A DNA stretch of 14,674 nt from Neisseria sicca 4320 (GTDB lineage: Bacteria > Pseudomonadota > Gammaproteobacteria > Burkholderiales > Neisseriaceae): NCBI RefSeq assembly GCF_000193735.1, contig NZ_AEPF01000012.1:1-14674 (forward strand), read 5' to 3'. The position numbers and the translations under genes are program-made. The notes under the pieces were generated by a model. The model was given only the letters and a program-made list of their open reading frames with translations, ran no database searches and had not been told where the DNA came from. This document shows, piece after piece, positions 6,481-12,519 of the stretch. The number at the start of each line of letters is the position of its first letter. The stretch's first letter is position 1.

Positions 6481-6486
6481 ATTATA
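6481..6486 (-). promoter_or_regulatory. Probable -10 box of thiC
   Basis: A perfect TATAAT on the minus strand lies 11 nt before the riboswitch 5' end. The -35 is weak (TTCCAA at 18 nt). The position fits an RNA beginning with the aptamer. Confidence 0.6.
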
Positions 6487-6593
6487 AACCACGATAGGGG
6501 TTTATTGGAAATCTTAACAGGGCTGACATCGGTATTTTAAGGAATGATGGCTTGAATATCTAAGGGATAGCTATATTGCGTTTCCATAAATCG

Positions 6594-6637
6594 AAACGTC
6601 GTCTGAAAAGCAGGACAACTTTATTCAGACGACGTTT
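6594..6637 (-). terminator. Uptake-like hairpin terminator downstream of ccp
   Basis: A perfect 14-pair stem is formed by AAACGTCGTCTGAA (6594-6607) and its inverse (6624-6637) around a 16-nt loop. It starts 50 nt after the peroxidase stop codon. Both arms carry ACGTCGTCTGAA, one base off the uptake word, with the change matched on both sides so pairing is kept. Confidence 0.75.
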
Positions 6638-6687
6638 GGTATGGCACAAATTTAGGATAACGGGTTCCGCTACCCTAAATCGACCGC

Positions 6688-7872
6688 TTATTTGTTGTTC
6701 GGATGGGATTCCATCGGAGCAGACAAAGGCAGTTCGGGTACGGTGCGGGCAGATTCTGAAACGCTGCCGGACAGTGTTTTCAGGAAGGTAACGATGTTTT
6801 CGGTTTCTTCCGGAGTCAGGTCTTTACCCAGCTGCGCTTTACCCATGATGGTAACGGCTTTATCCAATTCCCAAACGCTGCCGTTGTGGAAATACGGATA
6901 AGTTTTGGCGACGTTGCGCAAGCCTGGTACGCGGAAGAAGAATTCGTCTTCAGCTTTTTTGGTTACGTCGGCACGACCTTTGTCTTGTTTCGGATCTTCA
7001 ATGAATTTCCAGTAAGGACCTTGAACCAAACCGAATTTTTGGAAAGTTGTGCCGCCGAGGTTGACGCCGCTGTGGCAGGCGATACAGCCACTGTCCATAA
7101 AGGCGCGCACGCCTTTGCGCTCTTGTTCGGTCAGGGCGTTGACGTTGCCTTTGAGGTAGTCATCCCATTTGGTCGGCGTCAGCAGGGTGCGTTCGAATGC
7201 GCCCAGTGCGGTGGTGATGTTTTTAAAGGAAACTGCGCCGTCTTCAGGGAAGGCGGTTTTAAACAGTTCTTGATATTCGGGGATTTTGGCAATTTTGGCA
7301 GTGGCTGCTTCTTGCGAGTCGTTTGCCATTTCCACTGGGTTCACCAACGGTCCGCCGGCTTGTTCTTCAACGTCAGCCGCACGGCCATCCCAGAACTGCA
7401 TGCCGAGCAGGGCGGCGTTTAACGCGGTCGGGGAGTTGCGTCCGCCGAACTGTCCTTTATGACCTTGGCTGGTCGGCAGGTTGTCCACGCCTGCGGTGGC
7501 GAGGTTGTGGCAGGAGTTGCAGCTTACGGTGTTGCCTTTGGAGAGGCGGGGCTCATACCATAATTGATGGCCGAGTTTGACCTGTTCTTCGGTAAACGGG
7601 CGCAGTTTCTGCATTTCTTCGGCGCTTGGCAGCGGTTTGAAGATGCCTTGCGCGCGTTTGAGCAATTCTTGATCTTCAGGAGAGGCATTGCTGTCAACGG
7701 CAGCTTGGGACGCTGCTGAGGCAGCTGAAGCTGCGTCAGGGGTCGTTTGAACGGCAGAGGCCTCGGTCGGTGCGGAAGCAGGTTTTTGTTCCTTGCTTTC
7801 TTGTCCGCCACAGGCGGCCAATGCGGATAAAACGGCAAGCGACAGGAGTAGTCGGGTGTTGCGGTAGTTCAT
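6688..7872 (-). CDS. ccp: Di-haem cytochrome c peroxidase, lipoprotein
   Basis: This periplasmic bacterial cytochrome c peroxidase reduces H2O2 to water with electrons from c-type cytochromes. Of 394 residues, 1-20 form a signal peptide ending in lipobox LSALAAC, so Cys21 should be lipidated and the enzyme membrane-anchored, as known for gonococcal Ccp. An Ala/Ser/Pro-rich linker spans about 31-64. The two haem motifs are CNSCH (118-122) and CIACH (263-267). WDGRA (161-165), PYFHNGSV (326-333) and the TIMGKAQLG region with Met343, a likely haem ligand, are family landmarks. The start at 7872 gives a normal signal peptide and has AAGGAA upstream; a longer ATG at 7953 lacks both. It is divergent from gpsA, with an FNR-like promoter. 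Confidence 0.95.
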   Translation of the reverse strand: MNYRNTRLLLSLAVLSALAACGGQESKEQKPASAPTEASAVQTTPDAASAASAASQAAVDSNASPEDQELLKRAQGIFKPLPSAEEMQKLRPFTEEQVKLGHQLWYEPRLSKGNTVSCNSCHNLATAGVDNLPTSQGHKGQFGGRNSPTALNAALLGMQFWDGRAADVEEQAGGPLVNPVEMANDSQEAATAKIAKIPEYQELFKTAFPEDGAVSFKNITTALGAFERTLLTPTKWDDYLKGNVNALTEQERKGVRAFMDSGCIACHSGVNLGGTTFQKFGLVQGPYWKFIEDPKQDKGRADVTKKAEDEFFFRVPGLRNVAKTYPYFHNGSVWELDKAVTIMGKAQLGKDLTPEETENIVTFLKTLSGSVSESARTVPELPLSAPMESHPNNK

Positions 7873-8013
7873 GGCGTGTTCCTTTTTGTAGTGGATATTA
7901 TTATGAATAAGTACCGTTTCCGTTAATTGCCGTGATGGATGGCGGACGAACATAGGGAGTGGTATTTTGTTTTATTTGCGTCCGTTTAATATGTCCGGCT
8001 TTTTTATCCGTGG

Positions 8014-8055
8014 AGTATAGACGGTAAGTACGGTTCGACCTTTGCGGTAAATCAA
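8014..8055 (-). promoter_or_regulatory. FNR-like class II promoter of ccp
   Basis: On the minus strand TTGAT-TTAC-CGCAA (8042-8055) resembles the FNR box TTGATnnnnATCAA, with 8 of 10 defined bases matching. A -10 box TATACT lies at 8014-8019. The box centre (8048.5) sits 41.5 bp from the expected start near 8007, the standard class II position. FNR control of ccp is known in the gonococcus; use of this site is inferred. Confidence 0.65.
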
Positions 8056-8141
8056 CATCAATTTTTCAATAGCGATAGGCAATATATGTGATAGCCGCCT
8101 GCGCCTTCATGCGTTTTTCATGTTGAATAGGTCTCTATCGC

Positions 8142-8170
8142 TTGCACTGCCAAGCCGATTGGTTTAAATT
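8142..8170 (+). promoter_or_regulatory. Possible promoter of gpsA
   Basis: TTGCAC (8142-8147), a 17-nt spacer and TAAATT (8165-8170) lie 30 nt before the gpsA start. Both hexamers are imperfect. The -35 overlaps one arm of an 8-base inverted repeat, AGCGATAG/CTATCGCT (8071-8078 and 8135-8142). Confidence 0.4.
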
Positions 8171-8200
8171 AAACGACAATTTACCGTTGGAAGACATACA

Positions 8201-9190
8201 ATGAAAATCACCGTCATCGGCGCAGGTTCTTGGGGTACAGCCCTTGCCCTGCACTTTGCCAGCCACGGCAACGAAGTCGCCCTTTGGACACGCAATCCCG
8301 AACAAGTCCGTACATTGCAGGCAGAACGTGAAAACAAACGCGGCCTGCCCGGTTTCCCTTTCCCTGAATCCTTAACCGTTTACGCCGATTTGGGTGATGC
8401 GCTCAAAGACAGCGAACTCGTCCTTGTCGTAACTTCTGTCGCGGGTTTGAGAAGCAGCGCGGAACTTCTCAAACAATACAATGCCGACCACGTTCCCGTT
8501 CTCGCTGCCTGCAAAGGCTTTGAACAAGATACAGGGCTGTTGACCTTCCAAGTATTGAAAGAAGTATTGCCTGAGAACAAAAAAATCGGCGTGTTGTCAG
8601 GTCCGAGCTTTGCCCAAGAACTCGCCAAACAACTGCCTTGCGCCGTGGTCATCGCCTCGGAAAATCAGGAGTGGATTGAGGAATTGGTGCCGCAGCTCAA
8701 CACCAACGTAATGCGCCTTTACGGCAGTACGGACGTGATCGGCGTGGCTGTCGGCGGGGCTGTCAAGAATGTGATGGCAATTGCTACCGGCCTTTCCGAC
8801 GGCCTCGAATACGGACTCAATGCGCGTGCGGCACTGGTTACGCGCGGTCTCGCCGAGATTACCCGCCTTGCCATGGCTATGGGTGCGCAGCCCAAAACCA
8901 TGATGGGGCTTGCCGGCATCGGCGACCTTATCCTGACCTGTACCGGCGCGCTTTCGCGCAACCGCCGTGTCGGTTTGGGTTTGGCAGAAGGCAAAGAACT
9001 GCATCAAGTGTTGGTGGAAATCGGCCATGTTTCCGAAGGTGTCAGCACCATCGAAGAAGTGTTTAACACTGCTGTGAAATACCAAATCGACATGCCCATC
9101 ACCCAAACCCTGTTGCAACTCATCCGCAAGGAAATGACCCCGCAACAAGTTGCAGAAAGACTCATGGAGCGCAGCGCGCGCTTTGAGTAA
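8201..9190 (+). CDS. gpsA: Glycerol-3-phosphate dehydrogenase [NAD(P)+]
   Basis: This cytosolic enzyme reduces dihydroxyacetone phosphate to sn-glycerol 3-phosphate for phospholipid synthesis. Its 329 residues are close to the family's usual 330-340. The nucleotide-binding GAGSWG is at 7-12, the second-domain GGAVKNVMAIATG carries the catalytic lysine at about residue 189, and GLAGIGDLILTCTG and SRNRRVG are further conserved blocks. The start ATG has GGAAG upstream and yields the canonical MKITVIGAGSWGTALA. It is divergent from ccp and appears monocistronic, ending at an uptake-word hairpin. Confidence 0.97.
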   Translation: MKITVIGAGSWGTALALHFASHGNEVALWTRNPEQVRTLQAERENKRGLPGFPFPESLTVYADLGDALKDSELVLVVTSVAGLRSSAELLKQYNADHVPVLAACKGFEQDTGLLTFQVLKEVLPENKKIGVLSGPSFAQELAKQLPCAVVIASENQEWIEELVPQLNTNVMRLYGSTDVIGVAVGGAVKNVMAIATGLSDGLEYGLNARAALVTRGLAEITRLAMAMGAQPKTMMGLAGIGDLILTCTGALSRNRRVGLGLAEGKELHQVLVEIGHVSEGVSTIEEVFNTAVKYQIDMPITQTLLQLIRKEMTPQQVAERLMERSARFE

Positions 9191-9203
9191 GACCGAACGG
9201 TAA

Positions 9204-9245
9204 AGGTCGTCTGAAAACATCAAGCCAAAAGGTTTCAGACGACCT
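9204..9245 (+). terminator. Uptake-sequence hairpin downstream of gpsA
   Basis: Exact uptake words at 9204-9215 (plus) and 9234-9245 (minus) form a stem of about 13 pairs with a loop of about 16 nt, 13 nt after the gpsA stop. No T tract follows, so termination may be partial. Confidence 0.75.
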
Positions 9246-9261
9246 CAAGATTCGGCAGCGA

Positions 9262-9290
9262 TTGACATCCCTGCATCATCATCCTAATAT
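9262..9290 (+). promoter_or_regulatory. Promoter of the coiled-coil gene-zapA unit
   Basis: A perfect TTGACA (9262-9267), a 17-nt spacer and TAATAT (9285-9290) predict a start near 9297. This favours the ATG at 9332, with its own Shine-Dalgarno, over the ATG at 9308. Confidence 0.6.
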
Positions 9291-9331
9291 CCTGACCGCC
9301 TGCCACCATGCAGCAATACGGAAGCCTATAC

Positions 9332-9655
9332 ATGAATCAATCACTCGACACCTTGGAAGTCAGCGTTTACCAGCTGGTCCAAAAATTTGAAACCCTTGTT
9401 GGTGAAAACCGCCGCCTTAATGAAGAAATCGACCGCCTCAAGCTCGAGCATGAACAACAAAAGCGCGAACACGAAGCCGCCGTTGACGAATTGAGCGAAG
9501 CACTGCTCGTGCAAGTCGGCAAACTCAAAGAAGACCTTCAAGGCAAAATCGACAATCTTAATGCCGAAAAAGAACAATACCGCAGCGCATTGGAGCGGAC
9601 TGCAGAAAAAATCCGCCAGCTCATTTCCCGCCTGCCGCAAGAAACGCAATCATAA
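9332..9655 (+). CDS. ZapB-like coiled-coil protein upstream of zapA
   Basis: This 107-residue protein is predicted to be almost entirely helical coiled coil. It has heptad-like Leu/Ile/Val spacing and is very rich in Glu, Lys, Gln and Asn from residue 15 to 98 (for example ENRRLNEEIDRLKLEHEQQ). There is no signal peptide or membrane segment. GGAAG 7 nt before the ATG decides the start. The stop codon overlaps the zapA Shine-Dalgarno, so the two are co-transcribed. A small coiled-coil gene just upstream of zapA and 6S RNA is a conserved arrangement in beta/gamma-proteobacteria (the TIGR02449-type, ZapB-like neighbour). A Z-ring role with ZapA is inferred from context; homology to E. coli ZapB (81 residues) is not proven. 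Confidence 0.8.
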   Translation: MNQSLDTLEVSVYQLVQKFETLVGENRRLNEEIDRLKLEHEQQKREHEAAVDELSEALLVQVGKLKEDLQGKIDNLNAEKEQYRSALERTAEKIRQLISRLPQETQS

Positions 9656-9664
9656 GGACACGCC

Positions 9665-9967
9665 ATGAGTATCGAACAAGTCAGCCTCGACATCATGAAT
9701 GTCAATTTTACCATCAACACCCCAAGTGAAGAAAAAGATACCCTGCTCCAAGCCGTTGATATGCTCAACAAAAAAAGTGCCGCCATCAAAGAGAGCGGAC
9801 GCATTGTCGGCAGCGATAAAATTGCCATTATGACCGCGCTCAATGTTGTCCACGATCTCCTTAAAATTACACTCAAAGACGATTTGGCAATAGGCGAATT
9901 TGAGCGTAAAATAACTGACATGAACAACGCCTGCCAAAAAGCTTTGGCGCGGTTGGAACAAAACTGA
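9665..9967 (+). CDS. zapA: Cell division protein ZapA
   Basis: ZapA binds FtsZ in the cytoplasm and cross-links protofilaments to stabilise the Z ring. The protein is 100 residues, within the family range. An N-terminal alpha/beta head (about 1-50, VSLDIMNVNFTINTPSEEKDTLLQAVDMLNKK) resembles the ZapA fold, and the remainder is a dimerising helix. A conserved IMTALNVVHDLL segment lies at about 55-66. AAGGA overlaps the upstream stop codon, 6 nt before the ATG. It lies between the coiled-coil partner gene and 6S RNA, the classical zapA-ssrS order. Confidence 0.92.
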   Translation: MSIEQVSLDIMNVNFTINTPSEEKDTLLQAVDMLNKKSAAIKESGRIVGSDKIAIMTALNVVHDLLKITLKDDLAIGEFERKITDMNNACQKALARLEQN

Positions 9968-9972
9968 TTTTT

Positions 9973-10155
9973 CTTTTTCCCTGCGGTGTCCGCGAAGGCA
10001 TATATTCCTTTGAACCAATAAGTTCGCTTAAGGTTGCCGGGAGTTGCAGTGGGCGCGAGTGTCTATTCTTAGATGCACCCGAAGCTGCCCGAGGTGACCG
10101 CCTTGTCAACAAGGTTCAAGCGGATTCAGCCAAAACGGCTCTCGCGGGGATTCCC
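9973..10155 (+). ncRNA. ssrS: 6S RNA
   Basis: 6S RNA binds the sigma-70 RNA polymerase holoenzyme by mimicking an open promoter. The closing stem CCCTGCG (9979-9985) pairs with CGCGGGG (10143-10149). Inside it CTTTGAACC (10008-10016) can pair with GGTTCAAG (10113-10120). The 3' half (CCTTGTCAACAAGG, then TTCAAGCGG and TTCAGCC) closely resembles the conserved E. coli 6S 3' region. Location directly after zapA is the conserved context. Exact ends are estimated within a few bases, by length (about 183 nt) and the closing stem. No fau/ygfA gene follows, unlike E. coli. Confidence 0.9.
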
Positions 10156-10161
10156 CATATC

Positions 10162-10187
10162 AAGCCATGCCCGTGAGGCATGGCTTT
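10162..10187 (+). terminator. Intrinsic terminator after 6S RNA
   Basis: A 10-pair stem, AAGCCATGCC (10162-10171) with GGCATGGCTT (10177-10186), has a 5-nt loop and a short T end. It most likely ends the zapA-ssrS transcript. Confidence 0.8.
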
Positions 10188-10205
10188 CATTTATCATCGG
10201 CTCCG

Positions 10206-10217
10206 ACGTCGTCTGAA
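10206..10217 (+). repeat. Uptake-like word ACGTCGTCTGAA
   Basis: One base differs from the exact uptake word; this is the same variant as in the ccp terminator. It is a single copy between the 6S terminator and the rplM promoter. Confidence 0.6.
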
Positions 10218-10349
10218 AATCAAGCATAAAATTGAAAACACATCCCGATATTTTGAATCATCAGTAATGTTTTCCAGCTTAAAAACAACATCTCCCTATG
10301 CATAAAACCGCCATCATAGAAAAAACACTTTCAGACGCCCCCAATCCGA

Positions 10350-10378
10350 TTGACAAAAGCCAATCCCATCTTTAAAAT
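10350..10378 (+). promoter_or_regulatory. Sigma-70 promoter of rplM-rpsI
   Basis: A perfect TTGACA (10350-10355), exactly 17 nt of spacer and TAAAAT (10373-10378) lie 33 nt before the rplM start, so the leader is short (about 27 nt). The strength is similar to the rplU promoter. Confidence 0.8.
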
Positions 10379-10411
10379 TCACAACTTTCTATATCTATCT
10401 GGATTTCCACT

Positions 10412-10843
10412 ATGAAAACCTTTTCAGCGAAACCCCACGAGGTGAAGCGCGAATGGTTCGTTATCGACGCCCAAGACAAAGTTCTGGGTCGCGTTGCAGC
10501 CGAAGTCGCACACCGTCTGCGTGGCAAGCACAAACCTGAATACACCCCCCACGTTGACACCGGCGACTACATCATCGTCATCAACGCGGACAAACTGCGT
10601 GTAACCGGCGCCAAATTCGAAGACAAAAAATACTTCCGTCACTCCGGTTTCCCCGGCGGTATCTACGAGCGTACTTTCCGCGAAATGCAAGAGCAATTCC
10701 CGGGCCGCGCTTTGGAACAAGCTGTAAAAGGCATGTTGCCTAAAGGTCCATTGGGTTACGCAATGATCAAAAAACTGAAAGTGTACGCTGGTGCGGAACA
10801 CGCCCATGCTGCACAACAACCCAAAGTTTTGGAATTGAAATAA
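10412..10843 (+). CDS. rplM: Large-subunit ribosomal protein L13
   Basis: This 143-residue uL13 (E. coli 142) is an early-assembly 50S protein. It begins MKTFSAKPHEVKREWFVIDA with the conserved DKVLGRVAAEVAHRLRGKHKPEYTPHVDTGDYI block, and GMLPKGPLGYAMIKKLKVYAGAEHAHAAQQP near the C terminus is intact. The Shine-Dalgarno is modest (GGAT). It is first in a two-gene operon with rpsI, 9 nt downstream, the standard bacterial pairing. Confidence 0.97.
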   Translation: MKTFSAKPHEVKREWFVIDAQDKVLGRVAAEVAHRLRGKHKPEYTPHVDTGDYIIVINADKLRVTGAKFEDKKYFRHSGFPGGIYERTFREMQEQFPGRALEQAVKGMLPKGPLGYAMIKKLKVYAGAEHAHAAQQPKVLELK

Positions 10844-10852
10844 GGACACGAC

Positions 10853-11245
10853 ATGAACGGTAAATACTACTACGGCACAGGCCGCCGCAAAAGTTCAGTG
10901 GCTCGTGTATTCCTGACTAAAGGTACCGGCCAAATCATCGTAAACGGTCGTCCCGTTGACGAATTCTTCGCTCGCGAAACCAGCCGCATGGTTGTTCGCC
11001 AACCTTTGGTTCTGACTGAAAACGCTGAAGCGTTCGACATCAAAGTCAACGTTATCGGCGGCGGTGAAACCGGTCAATCCGGCGCGATCCGTCACGGCAT
11101 TACCCGCGCCCTGATCGACTTCGACGCCGCGCTGAAACCTGCCTTGTCTCAAGCCGGTTTCGTTACTCGCGACGCTCGTGAAGTTGAACGTAAAAAACCA
11201 GGTCTGCGCAAAGCACGCCGCGCAAAACAATTCTCCAAACGTTAA
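10853..11245 (+). CDS. rpsI: Small-subunit ribosomal protein S9
   Basis: This 130-residue uS9 of the 30S head has a C-terminal tail that reaches the P-site tRNA. It begins MNGKYYYGTGRRKSSVARV and ends with the canonical basic tail KARRAKQFSKR, whose terminal SKR contacts the tRNA anticodon region. TAAGGA overlapping the rplM stop serves as Shine-Dalgarno. It is followed after 16 nt by a strong terminator. Confidence 0.97.
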   Translation: MNGKYYYGTGRRKSSVARVFLTKGTGQIIVNGRPVDEFFARETSRMVVRQPLVLTENAEAFDIKVNVIGGGETGQSGAIRHGITRALIDFDAALKPALSQAGFVTRDAREVERKKPGLRKARRAKQFSKR

Positions 11246-11261
11246 TTTGCTTTGGAATCTC

Positions 11262-11290
11262 AAAAAAGCCCTGCAATGCAGGGCTTTTTT
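11262..11290 (+). terminator. Intrinsic terminator of rplM-rpsI
   Basis: AAAAAAGCCCTGCA pairs with TGCAGGGCTTTTTT around one or a few loop bases. It is a GC core with a T6 tail, and the A-tract makes it potentially bidirectional. Confidence 0.92.
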
Positions 11291-11590
11291 GTTGTGAAGC
11301 TCGTGACATCTAAGTATTGAAACTATTAAAAGAATAATGAAACCCTCTCCAGAAAATGGATTTCAATAAGTAGGAGATGCCTTTTTTTAAGATGCAGGTA
11401 TGTAATACGAATGTTTGGGATGCTGCTGTGAATTTTAATTTCATGAAGCTACATTTAATGAAGTGTTGTAAATTAACCAATATGAATAATAGAAAATATA
11501 CCGTTTATCCAAATAAACTAACGCCTATCTTATATTCTGAGCAATTTATTCAAAAAATTTCACTTCTTAACAGCATTTAATACTAAGGCT
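11291..11590. other. AT-rich spacer with an unsupported 67-codon ORF
   Basis: This 300-base stretch is clearly richer in A and T than its neighbours. One plus-strand ORF (11377-11580) has an AGGAG directly abutting its ATG, with no usable spacing, and its product has no motif I recognise and an unusual composition (many Asn, Lys, Cys, Ile). The ORF overlaps the upstream side of the sRNA promoter. I do not call it a gene; the stretch could be a degraded import. Confidence 0.45.
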
Positions 11591-11592
11591 TA

Positions 11593-11598
11593 TATAAT
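11593..11598 (+). promoter_or_regulatory. Probable -10 box of the candidate sRNA
   Basis: A perfect TATAAT lies 7 nt before the expected RNA start. TTAACA (11567-11572) is the nearest -35-like hexamer but at 20 nt; with TTATAT (11590-11595) as -10 the spacing is 17. Confidence 0.5.
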
Positions 11599-11604
11599 GC
11601 AAAG

Positions 11605-11713
11605 TGCTGACACACACCGCTCTTTTATCCCTTTTGGGCGGTGCAGCAAGTAAGACGTTTTCCCGCAATGTATTGGCCATTCATACTTCTCCCTTGGTAT
11701 GAATGGTTTTTTT
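11605..11713 (+). ncRNA. Candidate small regulatory RNA with C-rich loops
   Basis: No gene overlaps this segment, but it has a TATAAT upstream, a 5' stem-loop and a strong intrinsic terminator. GCTG (11606-11609) and CACCGC (11615-11620) pair with GCGGTG (11638-11643) and CAGC (11644-11647), enclosing TCTTTTATCCCTTTTGG. After a single-stranded linker, CCATTCATAC (11677-11686) pairs with GTATGAATGG (11697-11706), followed by seven T. The terminator loop TTCTCCCTTG and the 5' loop TATCCC could both pair with Shine-Dalgarno sequences. The design (about 109 nt, pyrimidine-rich loops, T tail) resembles Hfq-dependent sRNAs and recalls the sibling NmsR/RcoF sRNAs of pathogenic Neisseria, a resemblance from memory only. 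Confidence 0.65.
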
Positions 11714-11747
11714 ATCTAAGTTTTTATGTTGCCTTATGAAGATGAAA

Positions 11748-11779
11748 AGGTCATCTGAAATATATTTTTCAGACGACCT
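11748..11779 (-). terminator. Uptake-sequence hairpin downstream of the ychJ-like gene
   Basis: AGGTCATCTGAA (11748-11759, one mismatch) and the exact inverse word (11768-11779) form a stem of about 12 pairs with one imperfect pair. Flanking AAA/TTT pairs extend it. It lies 20 nt after the stop codon on the minus strand and reads into CCTTTT, so it is a plausible terminator. Confidence 0.8.
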
Positions 11780-11799
11780 TTGTGATTTTGTATCCTGCC

Positions 11800-12267
11800 T
11801 TATTTGAAAAATTGTCCGCAGCATGCCTTGAATTTTTTTCCTGAACCGCAGATGCAGGCTTGCTTCATTGTCGGGAGCGGAACGGTTGGATCAATAAAGT
11901 ACCAGTATCCGTCAATATTGACGAATGTAGATAGTTCATGATGACATGCCGTTTCAGCTCCATGTTGAAAATGGGCATTGAATTCAACTTGGGTGTGGCG
12001 TTTGCCGATGAGGATATGGTGGATTACTTCTAATCCCAGCCAAAGGATTCCTTGGCTCCATTGCTGCATTTCTTCTTGATTCAGCAGATTTTGCTGGGAG
12101 GGAACTGTGGTGGCAACGATATAACCAATATTATGTAACACATAGGCACTGTATCTTGAGCGCATAAGTTTTTCGGCAGTTTGCGGATGAGTTTGATGAG
12201 TATGGAAGGGGTGGCAGCATTCAGAGTAGGGGAGAGAAGGGGAACATGGACAAAGGGTAGGGGGCAT
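11800..12267 (-). CDS. ychJ: YchJ-family protein with two SEC-C motifs (UPF0225)
   Basis: This 155-residue cytoplasmic protein of unknown function belongs to the YchJ/UPF0225 family. An N-terminal cysteine motif (CPCSPSLPYSECCHPF, residues 6-21) and a C-terminal SEC-C motif (CICGSGKKFKACCG, about 138-151) are the zinc-binding signatures at each end. Between them lies the NTF2-like core with the conserved LMRSRYSAYVL. The start ATG at 12267 has AGGA 10 nt upstream. It is monocistronic, convergent with the candidate sRNA and divergent from the Kef gene. No partner gene suggests a pathway. Confidence 0.9.
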   Translation of the reverse strand: MPPTLCPCSPSLPYSECCHPFHTHQTHPQTAEKLMRSRYSAYVLHNIGYIVATTVPSQQNLLNQEEMQQWSQGILWLGLEVIHHILIGKRHTQVEFNAHFQHGAETACHHELSTFVNIDGYWYFIDPTVPLPTMKQACICGSGKKFKACCGQFFK

Positions 12268-12320
12268 AGAGGATGTCCTATTAATGTTTATTTTATTGAG
12301 AGAATAAAAGTTTATTTGGT

Positions 12321-12332
12321 AAGTCGTCTGAA
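12321..12332 (+). repeat. Uptake-like word AAGTCGTCTGAA
   Basis: One mismatch from the exact word; a single copy in the intergenic region between ychJ and the Kef gene. Confidence 0.5.
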
Positions 12333-12403
12333 ACAGAAATATCCGAAATGTTCATTTATTCGGTATTATTTATCGCGTAGGAACATTATTTTACAGGGTT
12401 TTT

Positions 12404-12412
12404 TGATACAAT
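12404..12412 (+). promoter_or_regulatory. Extended -10 promoter of the Kef-type gene
   Basis: TGATACAAT fits the extended -10 form TGn-TATAAT with one mismatch. The -35 region at 17 nt is poor (CATTAT). The predicted leader of about 100 nt contains small hairpins (CGGAAT/ATTCCG at 12436-12450, GTCC/GGAC and CTGTT/AAACAG). Confidence 0.5.
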
Positions 12413-12519
12413 ATCTCTGCTCCGTCCCGACAATGCCGGAATGTTATTCCGCGTCCGCTCGGACGGCCTGTTATAAATAAAACAGTCATTTCCCAACAAA
12501 CATCAAGGCCGCCCGCTCT

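Noticed and set aside
6688..7953. A longer peroxidase start at 7953
   Set aside because: It would bury the signal peptide behind 27 extra residues and has no convincing ribosome site. The ATG at 7872 gives a normal lipoprotein signal.
9873..10112. A minus-strand ORF across the end of zapA and 6S RNA
   Set aside because: It overlaps a conserved structured RNA, and the product looks random.
11377..11580. A 67-codon ORF in the AT-rich spacer
   Set aside because: The Shine-Dalgarno abuts the ATG, there is no recognisable motif, and the ORF ends just before the sRNA -10 box. It is described as spacer content only.
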